Assembly (NCBI RefSeq): GCF_003347605.1
Contig: NZ_QDFZ01000007.1
Span: 124,001-188,000 of the forward strand
Length of the DNA: 64,000 bases
Source: Chryseobacterium sp. KLBC 52
GTDB lineage: Bacteria; Bacteroidota; Bacteroidia; Flavobacteriales; Weeksellaceae
Direction: 5' to 3'
The notes under the pieces: model-generated
What the model was told of the DNA's origin: nothing
What the model saw: only the letters and a program-made list of their open reading frames with translations
Databases searched by the model: none
Program-made: the position numbers and the translations under genes
Part shown: positions 9,282-20,350 of the stretch, piece by piece
Layout: each line of letters begins with the position of its first letter
Position numbering within the stretch: the first letter of the stretch is position 1

Positions 9282-10133
9282 TTAAATCAAAATACTCAAA
9301 CTCGCAGGTTGAACTTTAACATGAACCGGTGATTTGATCTTATTGAATTCACCATCCAGATGCCAGTTTTTGGTATTGACCTTAAACGATATTTCAGAGA
9401 CCGGAAGATAGGTTACATATTCATCATCTTTCAGTCTTTTGGTAAACATTCGGAAAGCAAAGAGTGCAGAATACGTCAGTGGAAACTTTTTTACCAAAAC
9501 CATGTCAACCAATCCATCACTTTTACTGGCTTTCGGAGCAATATAAGCATTGTTACCAAACTGGCGGGTATTGGCAATGTTCATCATCAGATACCTTCCG
9601 TTGTACTGTTGATATTCTTCATCGAAAAATTTCACCTTAATGGGTTTGTAATTGAAAAAGGTTTTCAGGGAAACTTTGATATAATTTTTAAAGCCACGGC
9701 TTGTTTTTTCAAATTCTTTAACCACTTTACCGTCAAATCCCGTTCCCGAAACATTGATGGAAAGCCTGTCATTTACCGTGAAAGTATCGATCTTTCTGCA
9801 GTTTTTGGCTTTTATTTTTTCTAAAAGTTCATCCAGATTTTTACTGAATTGTGTTTCATTGGAAAATCCATTTCCCGAACCTGCCGGAAAAATGGCCAGA
9901 ATTTTATCGGTATAAATCAGATTTTTGGCTACTGTAGAAATAGTACCATCCCCTCCGATGGCCACAAAAATATCTACTTCTTCAAAATGGGACTGAATAA
10001 ATTCATCTGTTCCTGGAATAGATTCCGACACATAATACAATGGGTTATTAACCTTTGTTTTAAGTTCATTTAAAAACGGCTGATAGTTTTTTTTGGCCGA
10101 AAAAGGATTGATAATAAAAGCTACTTTGTCCAT
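9282..10133 (-). CDS. Diacylglycerol/sphingosine kinase-like lipid kinase (DAGK catalytic domain)
   Basis: About 283 residues. The N-terminal 'AFIINPFSA' and the nucleotide-binding 'IGGDGTIS', followed by 'PAGSGNGFSNE', are the signature of the DAGK/YegS/BmrU family. The C-terminal half is the usual beta-sandwich ('LDGEFNKIKSPVHVKV'). It would phosphorylate a lipid such as diacylglycerol or a sphingoid base at the inner membrane. Flavobacteria make sphingolipids, so either is possible. The Met at 10133 is chosen over 10172 because a terminator and a -7 box (10139-10146) occupy the interval. Confidence 0.85.
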   Translation of the reverse strand: MDKVAFIINPFSAKKNYQPFLNELKTKVNNPLYYVSESIPGTDEFIQSHFEEVDIFVAIGGDGTISTVAKNLIYTDKILAIFPAGSGNGFSNETQFSKNLDELLEKIKAKNCRKIDTFTVNDRLSINVSGTGFDGKVVKEFEKTSRGFKNYIKVSLKTFFNYKPIKVKFFDEEYQQYNGRYLMMNIANTRQFGNNAYIAPKASKSDGLVDMVLVKKFPLTYSALFAFRMFTKRLKDDEYVTYLPVSEISFKVNTKNWHLDGEFNKIKSPVHVKVQPASLSILI

Positions 10134-10138
10134 TACCA

Positions 10139-10146
10139 CAAAATTA
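10139..10146 (-). promoter_or_regulatory. -7 promoter box for the lipid kinase gene
   Basis: Reads TAATTTTG on the minus strand, only 5 bases from the ATG at 10133. Transcription would start at or next to the start codon, giving a leaderless or nearly leaderless message. Confidence 0.45.
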
Positions 10147-10173
10147 AAAAATGCTTCCAGAACTGGAAGCATT
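10144..10173 (-). terminator. Terminator after the DUF3298-type lipoprotein gene
   Basis: Stem AATGCTTCCAG / CTGGAAGCATT (10150-10173) with an AA loop. On the minus strand it is followed by TTTTTAATTT. It overlaps the false N-terminal extension of the next gene. Confidence 0.75.
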
Positions 10174-10176
10174 AAT

Positions 10177-11001
10177 TTACTTAATTTTCATTCTTTCTTT
10201 AAATTCTGCATTTAATGTGCCTTTCAGGTCTTCCCATGAAACAGGAATGGTAATATCTCCGGCAGCAAACGCAGCTATTTCATAGGGACTGTAGTGAAAA
10301 TACAGGTTTTTATCATCAAAATAAAAGTTATCAGATGCCGGAATTTTATCCACTAAAAGCATTTCTGAGTTCTTCACTTCTCCGTCACCATCCATCGTAC
10401 CACTATTCATTTTATCAATATTTTTCATCAGAATGGCTTCAATTTTATTTTTAGGCATTGAAGTAATGTCTTTCAATTCTAATTTTTTGCTGTTTTTCAG
10501 ATCAAAAACCCTTTCGGAAAATCCGTAATTATCATGTGCCCCACCTTCATATCCGCTTCCTACATATTGGATATGCATATAACCGTTGGTGTTGGAAATG
10601 AGGTTCATGTGTGAGCTTGAATACCAGTTTTGAGCATACGTAACGTCTGAAACCCAGTCTTTATTATCATTTTTTACAGAATTGAAATAATTGTTTTTTT
10701 CATTATCCAGATAAGCCTGAAGACCGGCTTTGGAAAAGTCTTTAATCTTTTCATTCTGGAAATAGATGCTGTCTAACAGTTTTTTATCTTTTAAAGTAGG
10801 GAAAACCAGAAGCTTTGAAGTATAGCTCACTTTTAACGAATCAGTAATTTTTGTAGAGTCATTGACCTTCACAGAGTCTACTACAAATTCTTCAGCGGCT
10901 TTTTTCTCAGTTTTTTCTGCTGATCCTGCCGTTTCATTTTTTTTACAGGCAGTCACTGCTAAGAAAGAAGATAATGCTATAACAGCAATCGTATTTTTCA
11001 T
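10177..11001 (-). CDS. DUF3298/RsiV-like lipoprotein
   Basis: A 274-residue lipoprotein. The signal 'MKNTIAVIALSSFLAVTAC' ends in a lipobox (VTAC), followed by a Lys/Glu-rich linker. The C-terminal half contains 'QYVGSGYEGGAHDNYG' and 'FDLKNSKKLELKDI', the pattern of DUF4163/DUF3298 proteins related to RsiV and PdaC. RsiV homologues bind lysozyme or peptidoglycan, but that role is not shown for this one. The start at 11001 is used because the lipoprotein signal begins there. It is probably anchored in the outer or inner membrane facing the periplasm. Confidence 0.75.
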   Translation of the reverse strand: MKNTIAVIALSSFLAVTACKKNETAGSAEKTEKKAAEEFVVDSVKVNDSTKITDSLKVSYTSKLLVFPTLKDKKLLDSIYFQNEKIKDFSKAGLQAYLDNEKNNYFNSVKNDNKDWVSDVTYAQNWYSSSHMNLISNTNGYMHIQYVGSGYEGGAHDNYGFSERVFDLKNSKKLELKDITSMPKNKIEAILMKNIDKMNSGTMDGDGEVKNSEMLLVDKIPASDNFYFDDKNLYFHYSPYEIAAFAAGDITIPVSWEDLKGTLNAEFKERMKIK

Positions 11002-11027
11002 AATTCTCATTTTTTTGGTATCAAATA

Positions 11028-11055
11028 CAAAAACCATTCAAAAGATGAATGGTTT
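11028..11055 (-). terminator. Terminator after the 644-residue DUF3857 gene
   Basis: Stem AAACCATTCA / TGAATGGTTT around an AAAGA loop, followed by a T-rich tract on the minus strand. Confidence 0.65.
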
Positions 11056-11094
11056 CTGAAAAAAATTTTTTTTTTATTTAAATCATGTTAAATA

Positions 11095-13029
11095 TTACTT
11101 TTTTACAAGACTTATGACCTGATTTTCAAATTTCGAAGCCACGCCCCAGATTTGTTTGAATGCAGGGTAATATTCTTTCGGATAATCTGAGCTGTTAATT
11201 TTTGTAGTGGTCGTTACCTCCAGCTTATTTTCTTTTTGTACGATAGAATAGGTGTATTCTATTTCTTTATCTTCTGTAACAATCTTTTTTTCTTTAGGCA
11301 TTTCCTCAATCATATAACCTTCCGGAATTTCAAGAGTTACTTTTTTTACTTTTGTGATCGGTGATCCAAAATCGATAGGATACTGTCTTACTTCCGTCTG
11401 ATCAAATTCATTGGAACTTTTGTTTAAGAACAGCATAGGATTAATGATCATTTTCTTTCCTACTCTGTCAATCAGGTTGGGAGAAGAGAATTTCATACTG
11501 CTTTCAAAGTCTCCATTTTCCAGCACTTTTGAATCGATATCCGTAAAGTCCATGGAGAAGTTTTCTTTATACTGTTTTTTATATTTCTCGGCATTATCGT
11601 CATAGCTGTCCTTTACATACATTGCGTAAGCTCCGGTATCTCTGTCTGAGTAAGTTCCTGAAATACTTCCATCATCATTAATTTTACCATTGACCGTAAG
11701 GAAAGTATTACTCGACTTCACATTAGCCATTTGAATCAGAAGAGTTTTGCCTTTGGTGACTAAAATTCCATACTGATTCCAGTTTTTAAGAGGAATTTCA
11801 TCCAGAGAAGATTGTTTTGAGGTGGCATCATAGATATGCAGCTGGTCATCAATACTGATAGCGGCTAATACAAAATTCATATTGGAAATATTAGGCGAAA
11901 CCAGGTTGATTAACCCGTTTTCCACTGTAGAAATTACCAACGGATCAGCTTTAAGACCTGCTTCGCGAAGCATCATCACAAGAAAAAGATTGATTTCTGC
12001 AGCGTTCCCAACTTTAGTTTCCAACAGTTTCCTGATGCCATCTTCTGTGTAAATTCCTTTATCTTTATTCCAGGTAAAGGTCTTTTGAACGTAGGAAAAA
12101 ATAGCATTTGCCTTTTCAAGATCCGTTTTCATTTCTGAAATTCCTGCCGGCAAATTTTCTTTTGCCAGTTTTGCTTTTTTCATTTCTCCTCCAAAATCTT
12201 CACTTTCATACAATCTCTTCCCAATCTGATCCCATGAGGAAGAATACAGCTTAAGCTCTCCGAAATTTGTAGAATTCAGCTCAGCACTGATTTTTGTTCT
12301 GAAGTTTCTGTCATTTCTTACAAATTTTTCAGTTTTAAAACCTTTCAGATTTTCATAAGCAAATCTGTAGGTTCTGTATTGTGAACCATACAGGTATCTT
12401 TCCTCCATCTCTCTGTACTTTGGAGTAATTCCCCCTGTATAATTTACGTTATATGACATATTAATGGGTGTATCAAAAACGTATTCTGTATTCAGAGAAG
12501 GAGTGTCGGATTCTATCAATACTTCAGGAATCATAAATCTGAACGGAGAAATAATTTCATATTGATATTCCAGGATTGACCCGTTTTTCACACCTGGAAA
12601 TGCAAATTTTGTGAGAGTAACATATTTATTCTCTTTACTTTTATATTGAGAACTCTTTTCTACTTTTACAGGAACAGAATTTCCATTTTCAAGATTATAG
12701 GTAAAAGCCTTGAATTTACCTAGTGATTCCCTGTTTGAACCGATATTATAGATAGGAATTTCGAGATTCAGCCAATCTTCAGCTTTATCTTTATCATAAA
12801 TCTTAACTCTGTAAAAATATCTTTTATGCAGATTACCGGTATTGTTATCGATCATAAAATAAGCAGATTTATACAAGATCTCTGCAGGAGCATTATCATC
12901 CAGTAATGATTTGGTTTTAGACAAATCTGCATCATTAAATTTCGGAGGATTCAGAAATTCATATTTCTTCTGAGCATTTACCAGTATTGTGCTGGCTGAG
13001 CAAAGAAGGAATACTATTATTTTTTTCAT
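11095..13029 (-). CDS. DUF3857/transglutaminase-like exported protein, apparent pseudoenzyme
   Basis: A 644-residue exported protein with a signal peptide ending 'STILVNAQ'. It has an N-terminal DUF3857 beta domain, a central transglutaminase-like domain (about 300-420) and a C-terminal beta domain. It aligns over its whole length with its upstream neighbour. Where the neighbour has the catalytic Cys in 'GYGDCKAL', this protein has 'VGNAAEINLF' (Ala343 at the Cys position). The His of 'GGNHAILMI' is replaced in 'NMNFVLAAI'. It is therefore unlikely to act as a cysteine protease or transglutaminase. The stop of the neighbour and this start are 2 bases apart, so the two are co-expressed and may form a complex. 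Confidence 0.75.
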   Translation of the reverse strand: MKKIIVFLLCSASTILVNAQKKYEFLNPPKFNDADLSKTKSLLDDNAPAEILYKSAYFMIDNNTGNLHKRYFYRVKIYDKDKAEDWLNLEIPIYNIGSNRESLGKFKAFTYNLENGNSVPVKVEKSSQYKSKENKYVTLTKFAFPGVKNGSILEYQYEIISPFRFMIPEVLIESDTPSLNTEYVFDTPINMSYNVNYTGGITPKYREMEERYLYGSQYRTYRFAYENLKGFKTEKFVRNDRNFRTKISAELNSTNFGELKLYSSSWDQIGKRLYESEDFGGEMKKAKLAKENLPAGISEMKTDLEKANAIFSYVQKTFTWNKDKGIYTEDGIRKLLETKVGNAAEINLFLVMMLREAGLKADPLVISTVENGLINLVSPNISNMNFVLAAISIDDQLHIYDATSKQSSLDEIPLKNWNQYGILVTKGKTLLIQMANVKSSNTFLTVNGKINDDGSISGTYSDRDTGAYAMYVKDSYDDNAEKYKKQYKENFSMDFTDIDSKVLENGDFESSMKFSSPNLIDRVGKKMIINPMLFLNKSSNEFDQTEVRQYPIDFGSPITKVKKVTLEIPEGYMIEEMPKEKKIVTEDKEIEYTYSIVQKENKLEVTTTTKINSSDYPKEYYPAFKQIWGVASKFENQVISLVKK

Positions 13030-13031
13030 GG

Positions 13032-14924
13032 TTATATTTTTGTTATTAAAATTTTTGAATTATCCATATTCAGAATCTTTTTTCTGAAACTGATATAGTC
13101 ATTGTACTTTTCTTTTGGATACAGCCCTTTATTAATCTGTATTTTTCTGATCACTTTTACCTGATCATCACTTTTAACAAAGCTTAGCTTATAAGATCCG
13201 AACTCGGAAGTAATGCTTGCGTTATCCGGAGTTTCATCAACTTTATATCCTAAGGGAAGAACAAAGGCAATTTCATATTCATCCTCATAAGACATGCCTA
13301 CTTCAAAAGGAAGCTCACGGTTTTCATCATTTTTAAAGACAGTATCACTAAAAATAGGCACCGATCTGAAGAGAAGGCTGTTTCCTGCTTTTTTAGAGAA
13401 ATTATTGGTTTTAAAATCAAGGTCATAGGTAATAATGGCATTATCTCTGTCATTATTAAAGTTTTTCATCTCTACCTTTTCAAAGTTTAATACCTTAAAT
13501 CTCTCTTTTACCGCATCATTTTTTTCCTTGGGATCAAGACTGGCAAACCTCAAATTATAATCATATTGATTTCCCGTATAGGAAAAATTTCCAGTCCCGA
13601 TAATGCTGTTATCCTCATTAAGGTTAACCCGCAGGATCTGTTTTTCTTTATTCTGTTCAGCTTTATAAACTGGCGTATTGATAAGTTCTATTCCCTTCGG
13701 AGTTACAGCAAGCGCATTCCTATCTGTGGTATTATAGCTTAAATGATTAAAGGCTATTTGCTGAGAGGTATTTTCAAGCCAGATATTTCCTTTTTCAGTC
13801 GGGATCATCAGAATAGCGTGATTTCCGCCCATAGAAGGAAATTCAGGATCAAAAGAAACCTGTGAGGAACTGGAATTGATCACACAGTATTTAGATGGAA
13901 TTCCAGCTTCGTTCAATAGAATTCTCATATAATTCGTTAATGCTTTACAGTCTCCATATCCTTTTTTGTGGACTTCATCCGGCTGCATGGGAAGCCAGCC
14001 TCCAATTCCTAATCCTACAGCGATATATCGGGTTTTGTTCTGCATGTACTGATAAATTTTCTTTACTTTATCTTCCACAGAACCCTGTAATTGTAAAGAT
14101 GCAACTTCAGCTTTAATAGCTGGAGTAGATACTGAAACAGGTTCTATCAGATCTTTATAATACCAGGTTCCAAAATCCGTCCAGTTATTTAAAATCCCTT
14201 GTTTTCCTGCCAGGTTAAATTTTGTCAGAGCAAAATTTACTGAAGGTAATATTTTAACAGGCTCTGGAATCATAAAAGCATCATCAATGGCAGGTACATT
14301 TTTATAGGAATAGGTCTTATCATTTTCACTTCCGCTTTCTACAACAGACGCATAGTTATACTTTGAAGGGTATACCTTAGTACGAAGTTCAATTCCTGAT
14401 GTATTAATGATTTTGAACTGAGCCTCCTCCAAGGACATTTTAATAGAGTAAAACGGTACAAAATCCTGAATAAAGATCGTATTCTTATCTTCACTTTCAT
14501 AAGAAAAATCAACAGTATAAGGATACTGAACTGATGTGTAAGAAAATACCAGAATTCTGTTATCGGAATAGAAAACTCCCTGCGGATTATTGGCAAAATC
14601 TTTAAAATCCGACTTTGAAAAGCTCTTAACCTTTTTTCCGGCTTCATCATAAATCGTAACTTTTATGTTAGAAATACTTTTTGCTTTATCATAAGGTATA
14701 TACGCTACAGCCCGTTCATCACCATCTTTATTTAAAACTGTAGTCACAGTATTATATTGGTATTTTATTTCATCAACTTTGTTGATCTGAACCGTTGTAA
14801 ATTTTTTTCGTATAACAACGTTAGCATTTTTCTTTAAATTCTCAGGAATGGCAGAGGCAGGATAGCTCTGTGCGAAATATAATGAGGCAGTAGATAAAGC
14901 CCCCAGGACTAATATTTTCATCAT
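13032..14924 (-). CDS. DUF3857 transglutaminase-domain exported protein
   Basis: A 630-residue exported protein with signal 'MMKILVLGALSTASLYFAQS'. DUF3857 covers roughly residues 40-230, and a transglutaminase-like papain-fold domain covers about 280-390 with Cys326 ('GYGDCKAL') and His369 ('GGNHAILM') both present, followed by a beta-rich tail. The family is common in Bacteroidota, with no firmly established substrate; peptide cleavage or cross-linking in the periplasm is the usual guess. It is the first gene of a two-gene unit with the inactive paralogue. A -7 box (TATTTTTG on the minus strand) sits at 14941-14948. Confidence 0.8.
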   Translation of the reverse strand: MMKILVLGALSTASLYFAQSYPASAIPENLKKNANVVIRKKFTTVQINKVDEIKYQYNTVTTVLNKDGDERAVAYIPYDKAKSISNIKVTIYDEAGKKVKSFSKSDFKDFANNPQGVFYSDNRILVFSYTSVQYPYTVDFSYESEDKNTIFIQDFVPFYSIKMSLEEAQFKIINTSGIELRTKVYPSKYNYASVVESGSENDKTYSYKNVPAIDDAFMIPEPVKILPSVNFALTKFNLAGKQGILNNWTDFGTWYYKDLIEPVSVSTPAIKAEVASLQLQGSVEDKVKKIYQYMQNKTRYIAVGLGIGGWLPMQPDEVHKKGYGDCKALTNYMRILLNEAGIPSKYCVINSSSSQVSFDPEFPSMGGNHAILMIPTEKGNIWLENTSQQIAFNHLSYNTTDRNALAVTPKGIELINTPVYKAEQNKEKQILRVNLNEDNSIIGTGNFSYTGNQYDYNLRFASLDPKEKNDAVKERFKVLNFEKVEMKNFNNDRDNAIITYDLDFKTNNFSKKAGNSLLFRSVPIFSDTVFKNDENRELPFEVGMSYEDEYEIAFVLPLGYKVDETPDNASITSEFGSYKLSFVKSDDQVKVIRKIQINKGLYPKEKYNDYISFRKKILNMDNSKILITKI

Positions 14925-14940
14925 AGTTATTAAGATGGCA

Positions 14941-14948
14941 CAAAAATA
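14941..14948 (-). promoter_or_regulatory. -7 promoter box for the DUF3857 pair
   Basis: TATTTTTG on the minus strand, 17 bases upstream of the start at 14924; an exact consensus match. Confidence 0.5.
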
Positions 14949-14978
14949 ATAAAATCTTAATAACTGTTAAAAAAAATA

Positions 14979-15005
14979 TAAAAGGCTTCAACATGTGAAG
15001 CCTTA
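14979..15005 (-). terminator. Terminator-like hairpin inside a gene-free gap
   Basis: Perfect 9-bp stem AAGGCTTCA / TGAAGCCTT with loop ACATG. On the minus strand it runs into U-rich sequence. No annotated gene ends here: the nearest upstream minus-strand gene already has its own terminator at 15280-15308. Confidence 0.65.
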
Positions 15006-15279
15006 ACCTGTTACTTAAAAAAGTACTTTATTAGACGTACTTATAAGAAAATGAACACATTATCAACTTTTCATCATTCAATTTTGAAAAGTTAAAAACA
15101 GAATATTTATACTCATTCTATATTGGGAGAAGGGAGTATCTATTCTGTGGCATGAAGGAATAAACTTCATATTATCTGCATTTCAAATTTAAAATAAATT
15201 ACAATTCAGGTGATTTTAATAATGTAGAATTAATAATAAGAAGAAGTACAATAAATTCTACAGTTGAAAATTATTTATA
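15006..15279 (-). other. Gap bracketed by two minus-strand terminators; possible small RNA or peptide
   Basis: AT-rich, with no long open frame. On the minus strand a 30-codon frame starts near 15169 (MKFIPSCHRIDTPF, ending FLTFQN) and stops before the hairpin at 14979-15005. It has no convincing ribosome site and I do not recognise it. Because a terminator stands at each end, a short independent transcript is plausible, but nothing here proves it. Nothing else of note is seen between 14949 and 15325. Confidence 0.25.
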
Positions 15280-15308
15280 AAAAAAGACCTCAAAAATGAA
15301 GTCTTTTA
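15280..15308 (-). terminator. Terminator after the DUF5684 gene
   Basis: Stem AAAAGACcTC / GAaGTCTTTT around an AAAAAT loop, with T-rich sequence on both sides, 18 bases past the stop codon of the minus-strand gene. Confidence 0.6.
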
Positions 15309-15325
15309 AATTTTTTGTTTCTTTT

Positions 15326-15748
15326 TTAATCATTCGGGACCAGTTTACTATCAAACTGATCACTTCCAAGTCCCAATACAGGAATAAAAATAAATCCGAA
15401 AAGGAGAATCAGAATCGTGTAAAGAGGAGTTTCTTTGGCAAAGCCTTTGGCCAGTCTGTCATATACAACCCAGCATGCATAGATATTTACCAATGGAATA
15501 AAGAAAAGAATGATCCACCAAATTGGTTTTTTCACAATTTCCAGCAATACGATGGTGTTGTAAATAGGAATAAAGGCGGCCCAGGCATCTTGTCTTCCTG
15601 CTTTCTGGAAGATTTTGTACATGCAGTATCCATAGAAAATATAACACAGTAAGCCGAAGAACATCGTTCCGATCCCTAATCCTGCAGCCACTGCTCCAGA
15701 AGCCGCATCCGCCCCGTTGTAAGGATCTGTTTGTAAAAGAGTTAACAT
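15326..15748 (-). CDS. DUF5684 membrane protein
   Basis: A 140-residue integral membrane protein with four hydrophobic segments. The middle carries 'IFQKAGRQDAWAAFIPIYN', then 'LLEIVKKPIWWIILFFIPLVN', the hallmark of the DUF5684 family, whose members are also seen next to signal peptidase I genes. No enzyme motif is visible and the function is unknown. It stands between two terminators with its own -7 box at 15771-15778. Confidence 0.75.
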   Translation of the reverse strand: MLTLLQTDPYNGADAASGAVAAGLGIGTMFFGLLCYIFYGYCMYKIFQKAGRQDAWAAFIPIYNTIVLLEIVKKPIWWIILFFIPLVNIYACWVVYDRLAKGFAKETPLYTILILLFGFIFIPVLGLGSDQFDSKLVPND

Positions 15749-15770
15749 ATTATTGTTTTTTTGGTTTATC

Positions 15771-15778
15771 CAAATATA
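15771..15778 (-). promoter_or_regulatory. -7 promoter box for the DUF5684 gene
   Basis: TATATTTG on the minus strand, 22 bases before the start at 15748. It directly abuts the gyrB terminator, so terminator and promoter are packed head to tail. Confidence 0.5.
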
Positions 15779-15811
15779 AAAAAAGCTTCTAAATAATTAG
15801 AAGCTTTTTTA
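15777..15811 (-). terminator. Terminator after gyrB
   Basis: Stem AAAAAAGCTTCTAA / TTAGAAGCTTTTTT with an ATAA loop. Its symmetry gives U runs on either strand; it lies 18 bases past the gyrB stop. Confidence 0.8.
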
Positions 15812-15829
15812 TTATATTTTTAAAAAGGT

Positions 15830-17833
<2,004 letters not shown>

Positions 17834-17998
17834 TTAAAAAGTGTCAAAAAAATGTAGAGTTTTCTTATCGAAAACATAAGAAAAAGTAAGCCAATAAAAG
17901 ATTCAAAATTAAAAGGTATTGGTGAAATACCAACTGTTGTAAATCATATTCAACATCAATAATTTATGCGTAAATTTATTTACTGAAAAGTTGAAATT

Positions 17999-19342
17999 AT
18001 GGATGATTTTATAGCAGCACGCGCTCAGATGGCACTCTCTCTGGGCTTTCATATCATATTCTCCTGTGTGGGTATGGTGATGCCTTTTCTGATGGCTTTT
18101 GCCCATTGGAAATATCTAAAGACCAATAATGAAGTATACAAAGGACTGACAAAAGCATGGAGCAAAGGGGTGGCTATTCTTTTTGCTACGGGTGCGGTTT
18201 CAGGAACGATGCTTTCTTTTGAGTTAGGACTTCTGTGGCCTGGTTTCATGAAGCATGCAGGTCCTATTTTCGGAATGCCGTTTTCTCTAGAAGGAACAGC
18301 CTTTTTCATTGAGGCTATTGCTATCGGCTTCTTTTTATACGGATGGGAAAGATTCAATAAATGGTTTCACTGGTTCTGTGGATTCCTTGTAGGAGTAAGC
18401 GGGCTGGCTTCCGGAATTCTGGTGGTAGCAGCCAACTCATGGATGAACTCTCCCACTGGTTTCGATTATATCAATGGACAGTATCTTAATATAGATCCTA
18501 TCAAAGCAATGTTCAATGATGCGTGGTTTCCACAGGCTCTTCACATGACGGTTGCGGCATTTTGTGCCACGGGATTTGCTGTAGCTGGAGTACACGCCTT
18601 TATGATTATGCGAAAAAGAAATGTTGAATTTCACACCAAAGCTTTTAGAATTGCTGTAGGATTTGCTTTGATTGGAGCGTTCGGAGCACCTCTAAGCGGT
18701 GATGTTGCTGCAAAGTCGGTGGCAGAAAGACAGCCTATCAAACTGGCTGCGATGGAAGCCCATTTTGAAACGGAAAAAGGCGCCTCGTTTGTGATTGGCG
18801 GAATTCCTGATGAAGAAAAAGAAGAAGTAAAATATGCGGTAAAAATTCCAAAAGTTTTAAGTTTTCTGGTGAGCAATGACTTCAATTCTGAAGTTAAAGG
18901 TCTTAAGGATTTCCCCAGAGATGAATGGCCTCCGATTGCTGTAGTTCATTATGCTTTTCAAATCATGATTTTCTTCGGAGTGGTCATGATTGTTATTGGA
19001 GCTATTTATTTATATGCTTTCTTCTTCAAAAAAGAATGGCTGAATAAACACTGGCTGCTGAAAACGTTTTTAATAGCAACCCCTTTCGGATATATTGCGC
19101 TGGAAGCAGGATGGACAGTAACAGAAGTAGGAAGACAGCCTTGGATTATTTATGGGATTATGAGAACGGTTGATGCAGTAACTCCAATGCCGGGAATACA
19201 GTATTCATTCTATTTCTTTACAGCTATTTTCGTATCATTATCATTAATCCTTGTTTTCCTTTTAAAGAGACAGATTCAAATGGTTCCGAAGCTTTACGAT
19301 CCTACCGATGCTCAGTTTAACGATAAAAACAAAAAATCATGA
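17999..19342 (+). CDS. cydA: Cytochrome bd ubiquinol oxidase subunit I
   Basis: Quinol oxidase subunit with about nine membrane helices, 447 residues. His18 in 'LSLGFHIIFSCVG' corresponds to the b595 ligand. 'GTMLSFELGLLWPGF' holds the conserved acidic residue, and 'EVGRQPWIIYGIMRT' is the family signature near the C-terminus. The region after the sixth helix is short (about 70 residues between 'KLAAMEAHFETEKGA' and 'FPRDEWPPI'), so this is a short-Q-loop enzyme of the CioA kind. It reduces O2 to water with menaquinol at low oxygen and is translationally coupled to cydB. Confidence 0.95.
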   Translation: MDDFIAARAQMALSLGFHIIFSCVGMVMPFLMAFAHWKYLKTNNEVYKGLTKAWSKGVAILFATGAVSGTMLSFELGLLWPGFMKHAGPIFGMPFSLEGTAFFIEAIAIGFFLYGWERFNKWFHWFCGFLVGVSGLASGILVVAANSWMNSPTGFDYINGQYLNIDPIKAMFNDAWFPQALHMTVAAFCATGFAVAGVHAFMIMRKRNVEFHTKAFRIAVGFALIGAFGAPLSGDVAAKSVAERQPIKLAAMEAHFETEKGASFVIGGIPDEEKEEVKYAVKIPKVLSFLVSNDFNSEVKGLKDFPRDEWPPIAVVHYAFQIMIFFGVVMIVIGAIYLYAFFFKKEWLNKHWLLKTFLIATPFGYIALEAGWTVTEVGRQPWIIYGIMRTVDAVTPMPGIQYSFYFFTAIFVSLSLILVFLLKRQIQMVPKLYDPTDAQFNDKNKKS

Positions 19343-20343
19343 TTTACATTGTAATAGGTTTTCTCTGGCTATCCATCTGTCTTTATATTATTTTAGGCGG
19401 AGCTGACTTTGGAGCAGGTATTGTAGAAATGTTCACCAATAAAAAAGCCCGCCATAAAACCCATGAGATTATGTATGAATCTATTGCTCCTGTTTGGGAA
19501 GCCAATCACATGTGGCTGATTATTGCCATCGTTATCCTTTTTGTTGGCTTTCCGGAGATTTATACCACTATGTCTACTTATCTTCACATTCCTTTAGTCT
19601 TAATGCTTTTAGGAATTATTGCAAGAGGAACAGCTTTTACGTTCAGGCATTATGATGCTGTGAAAGATAACTGGCAGGTTTTATATACTCAGATCTTTTA
19701 TTATGCCAGTCTTTTAACCCCTTTCTTTTTGGGATTAATTGCTGCTGCTACGGTTTCACATTCTATCAATCCTGATGCTGTAGGTTTTCTGGATTTGTAT
19801 GTGTTCAGCTGGCTGAACTGGTTTGGAGTTTCCGTAGGTTTATTTACGGTAGCGCTTTGTGCTTATCTTGCTTCTATCTTTTCATTAAGAGAAACCCGTG
19901 ATAAGGCAGACCTTTTATTAATGATCAGAAAATCCAAACAGACGATGATCTTCGTGGTAATTACAGGTATTTTAGTATTTGTGACCGCTTATATTTCAGA
20001 CATTCCCCTTTTGATGTGGGTATTTTCTAAACCTTTGGGCATTATGGCAATTGCCTTTGCTACGATTGCTTTATTGCTTATTTTAAGAGCGATGAACCGT
20101 CAAAAACTACTTCCCGTACGTGCTTTGGCAGGATTCCAGATGGTGATGATTTTAGTAGCGGCAACGTATCAGCATAATCCGGATATTATTTTATTGGGAA
20201 ACGGACAGCATCTTTCACTGCTTGAGCATATGGCTCCTGAAAAGACTATTGCGGCATTAGGTTGGGCTTTAATGCTGGGTTCATTGTTTATCCTTCCGTT
20301 TTTATTTTATCTGATGGCTTCTTTCAGTAAGTTGAGAAAATAG
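19339..20343 (+). CDS. cydB: Cytochrome bd ubiquinol oxidase subunit II
   Basis: A 334-residue membrane protein with about eight helices, starting 'MIYIVIGFLWLSICLYIILG' and followed by the family motif 'GGADFGAGIVEMF'. 'YESIAPVWEANHMWLI' is the conserved CydB stretch. The start overlaps the cydA stop by four bases (ATGA), so translation is coupled. Together they form the heterodimeric bd oxidase. No CydX-like peptide or cydCD assembly genes are seen nearby. Confidence 0.95.
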   Translation: MIYIVIGFLWLSICLYIILGGADFGAGIVEMFTNKKARHKTHEIMYESIAPVWEANHMWLIIAIVILFVGFPEIYTTMSTYLHIPLVLMLLGIIARGTAFTFRHYDAVKDNWQVLYTQIFYYASLLTPFFLGLIAAATVSHSINPDAVGFLDLYVFSWLNWFGVSVGLFTVALCAYLASIFSLRETRDKADLLLMIRKSKQTMIFVVITGILVFVTAYISDIPLLMWVFSKPLGIMAIAFATIALLLILRAMNRQKLLPVRALAGFQMVMILVAATYQHNPDIILLGNGQHLSLLEHMAPEKTIAALGWALMLGSLFILPFLFYLMASFSKLRK

Positions 20344-20350
20344 GTAAAAT

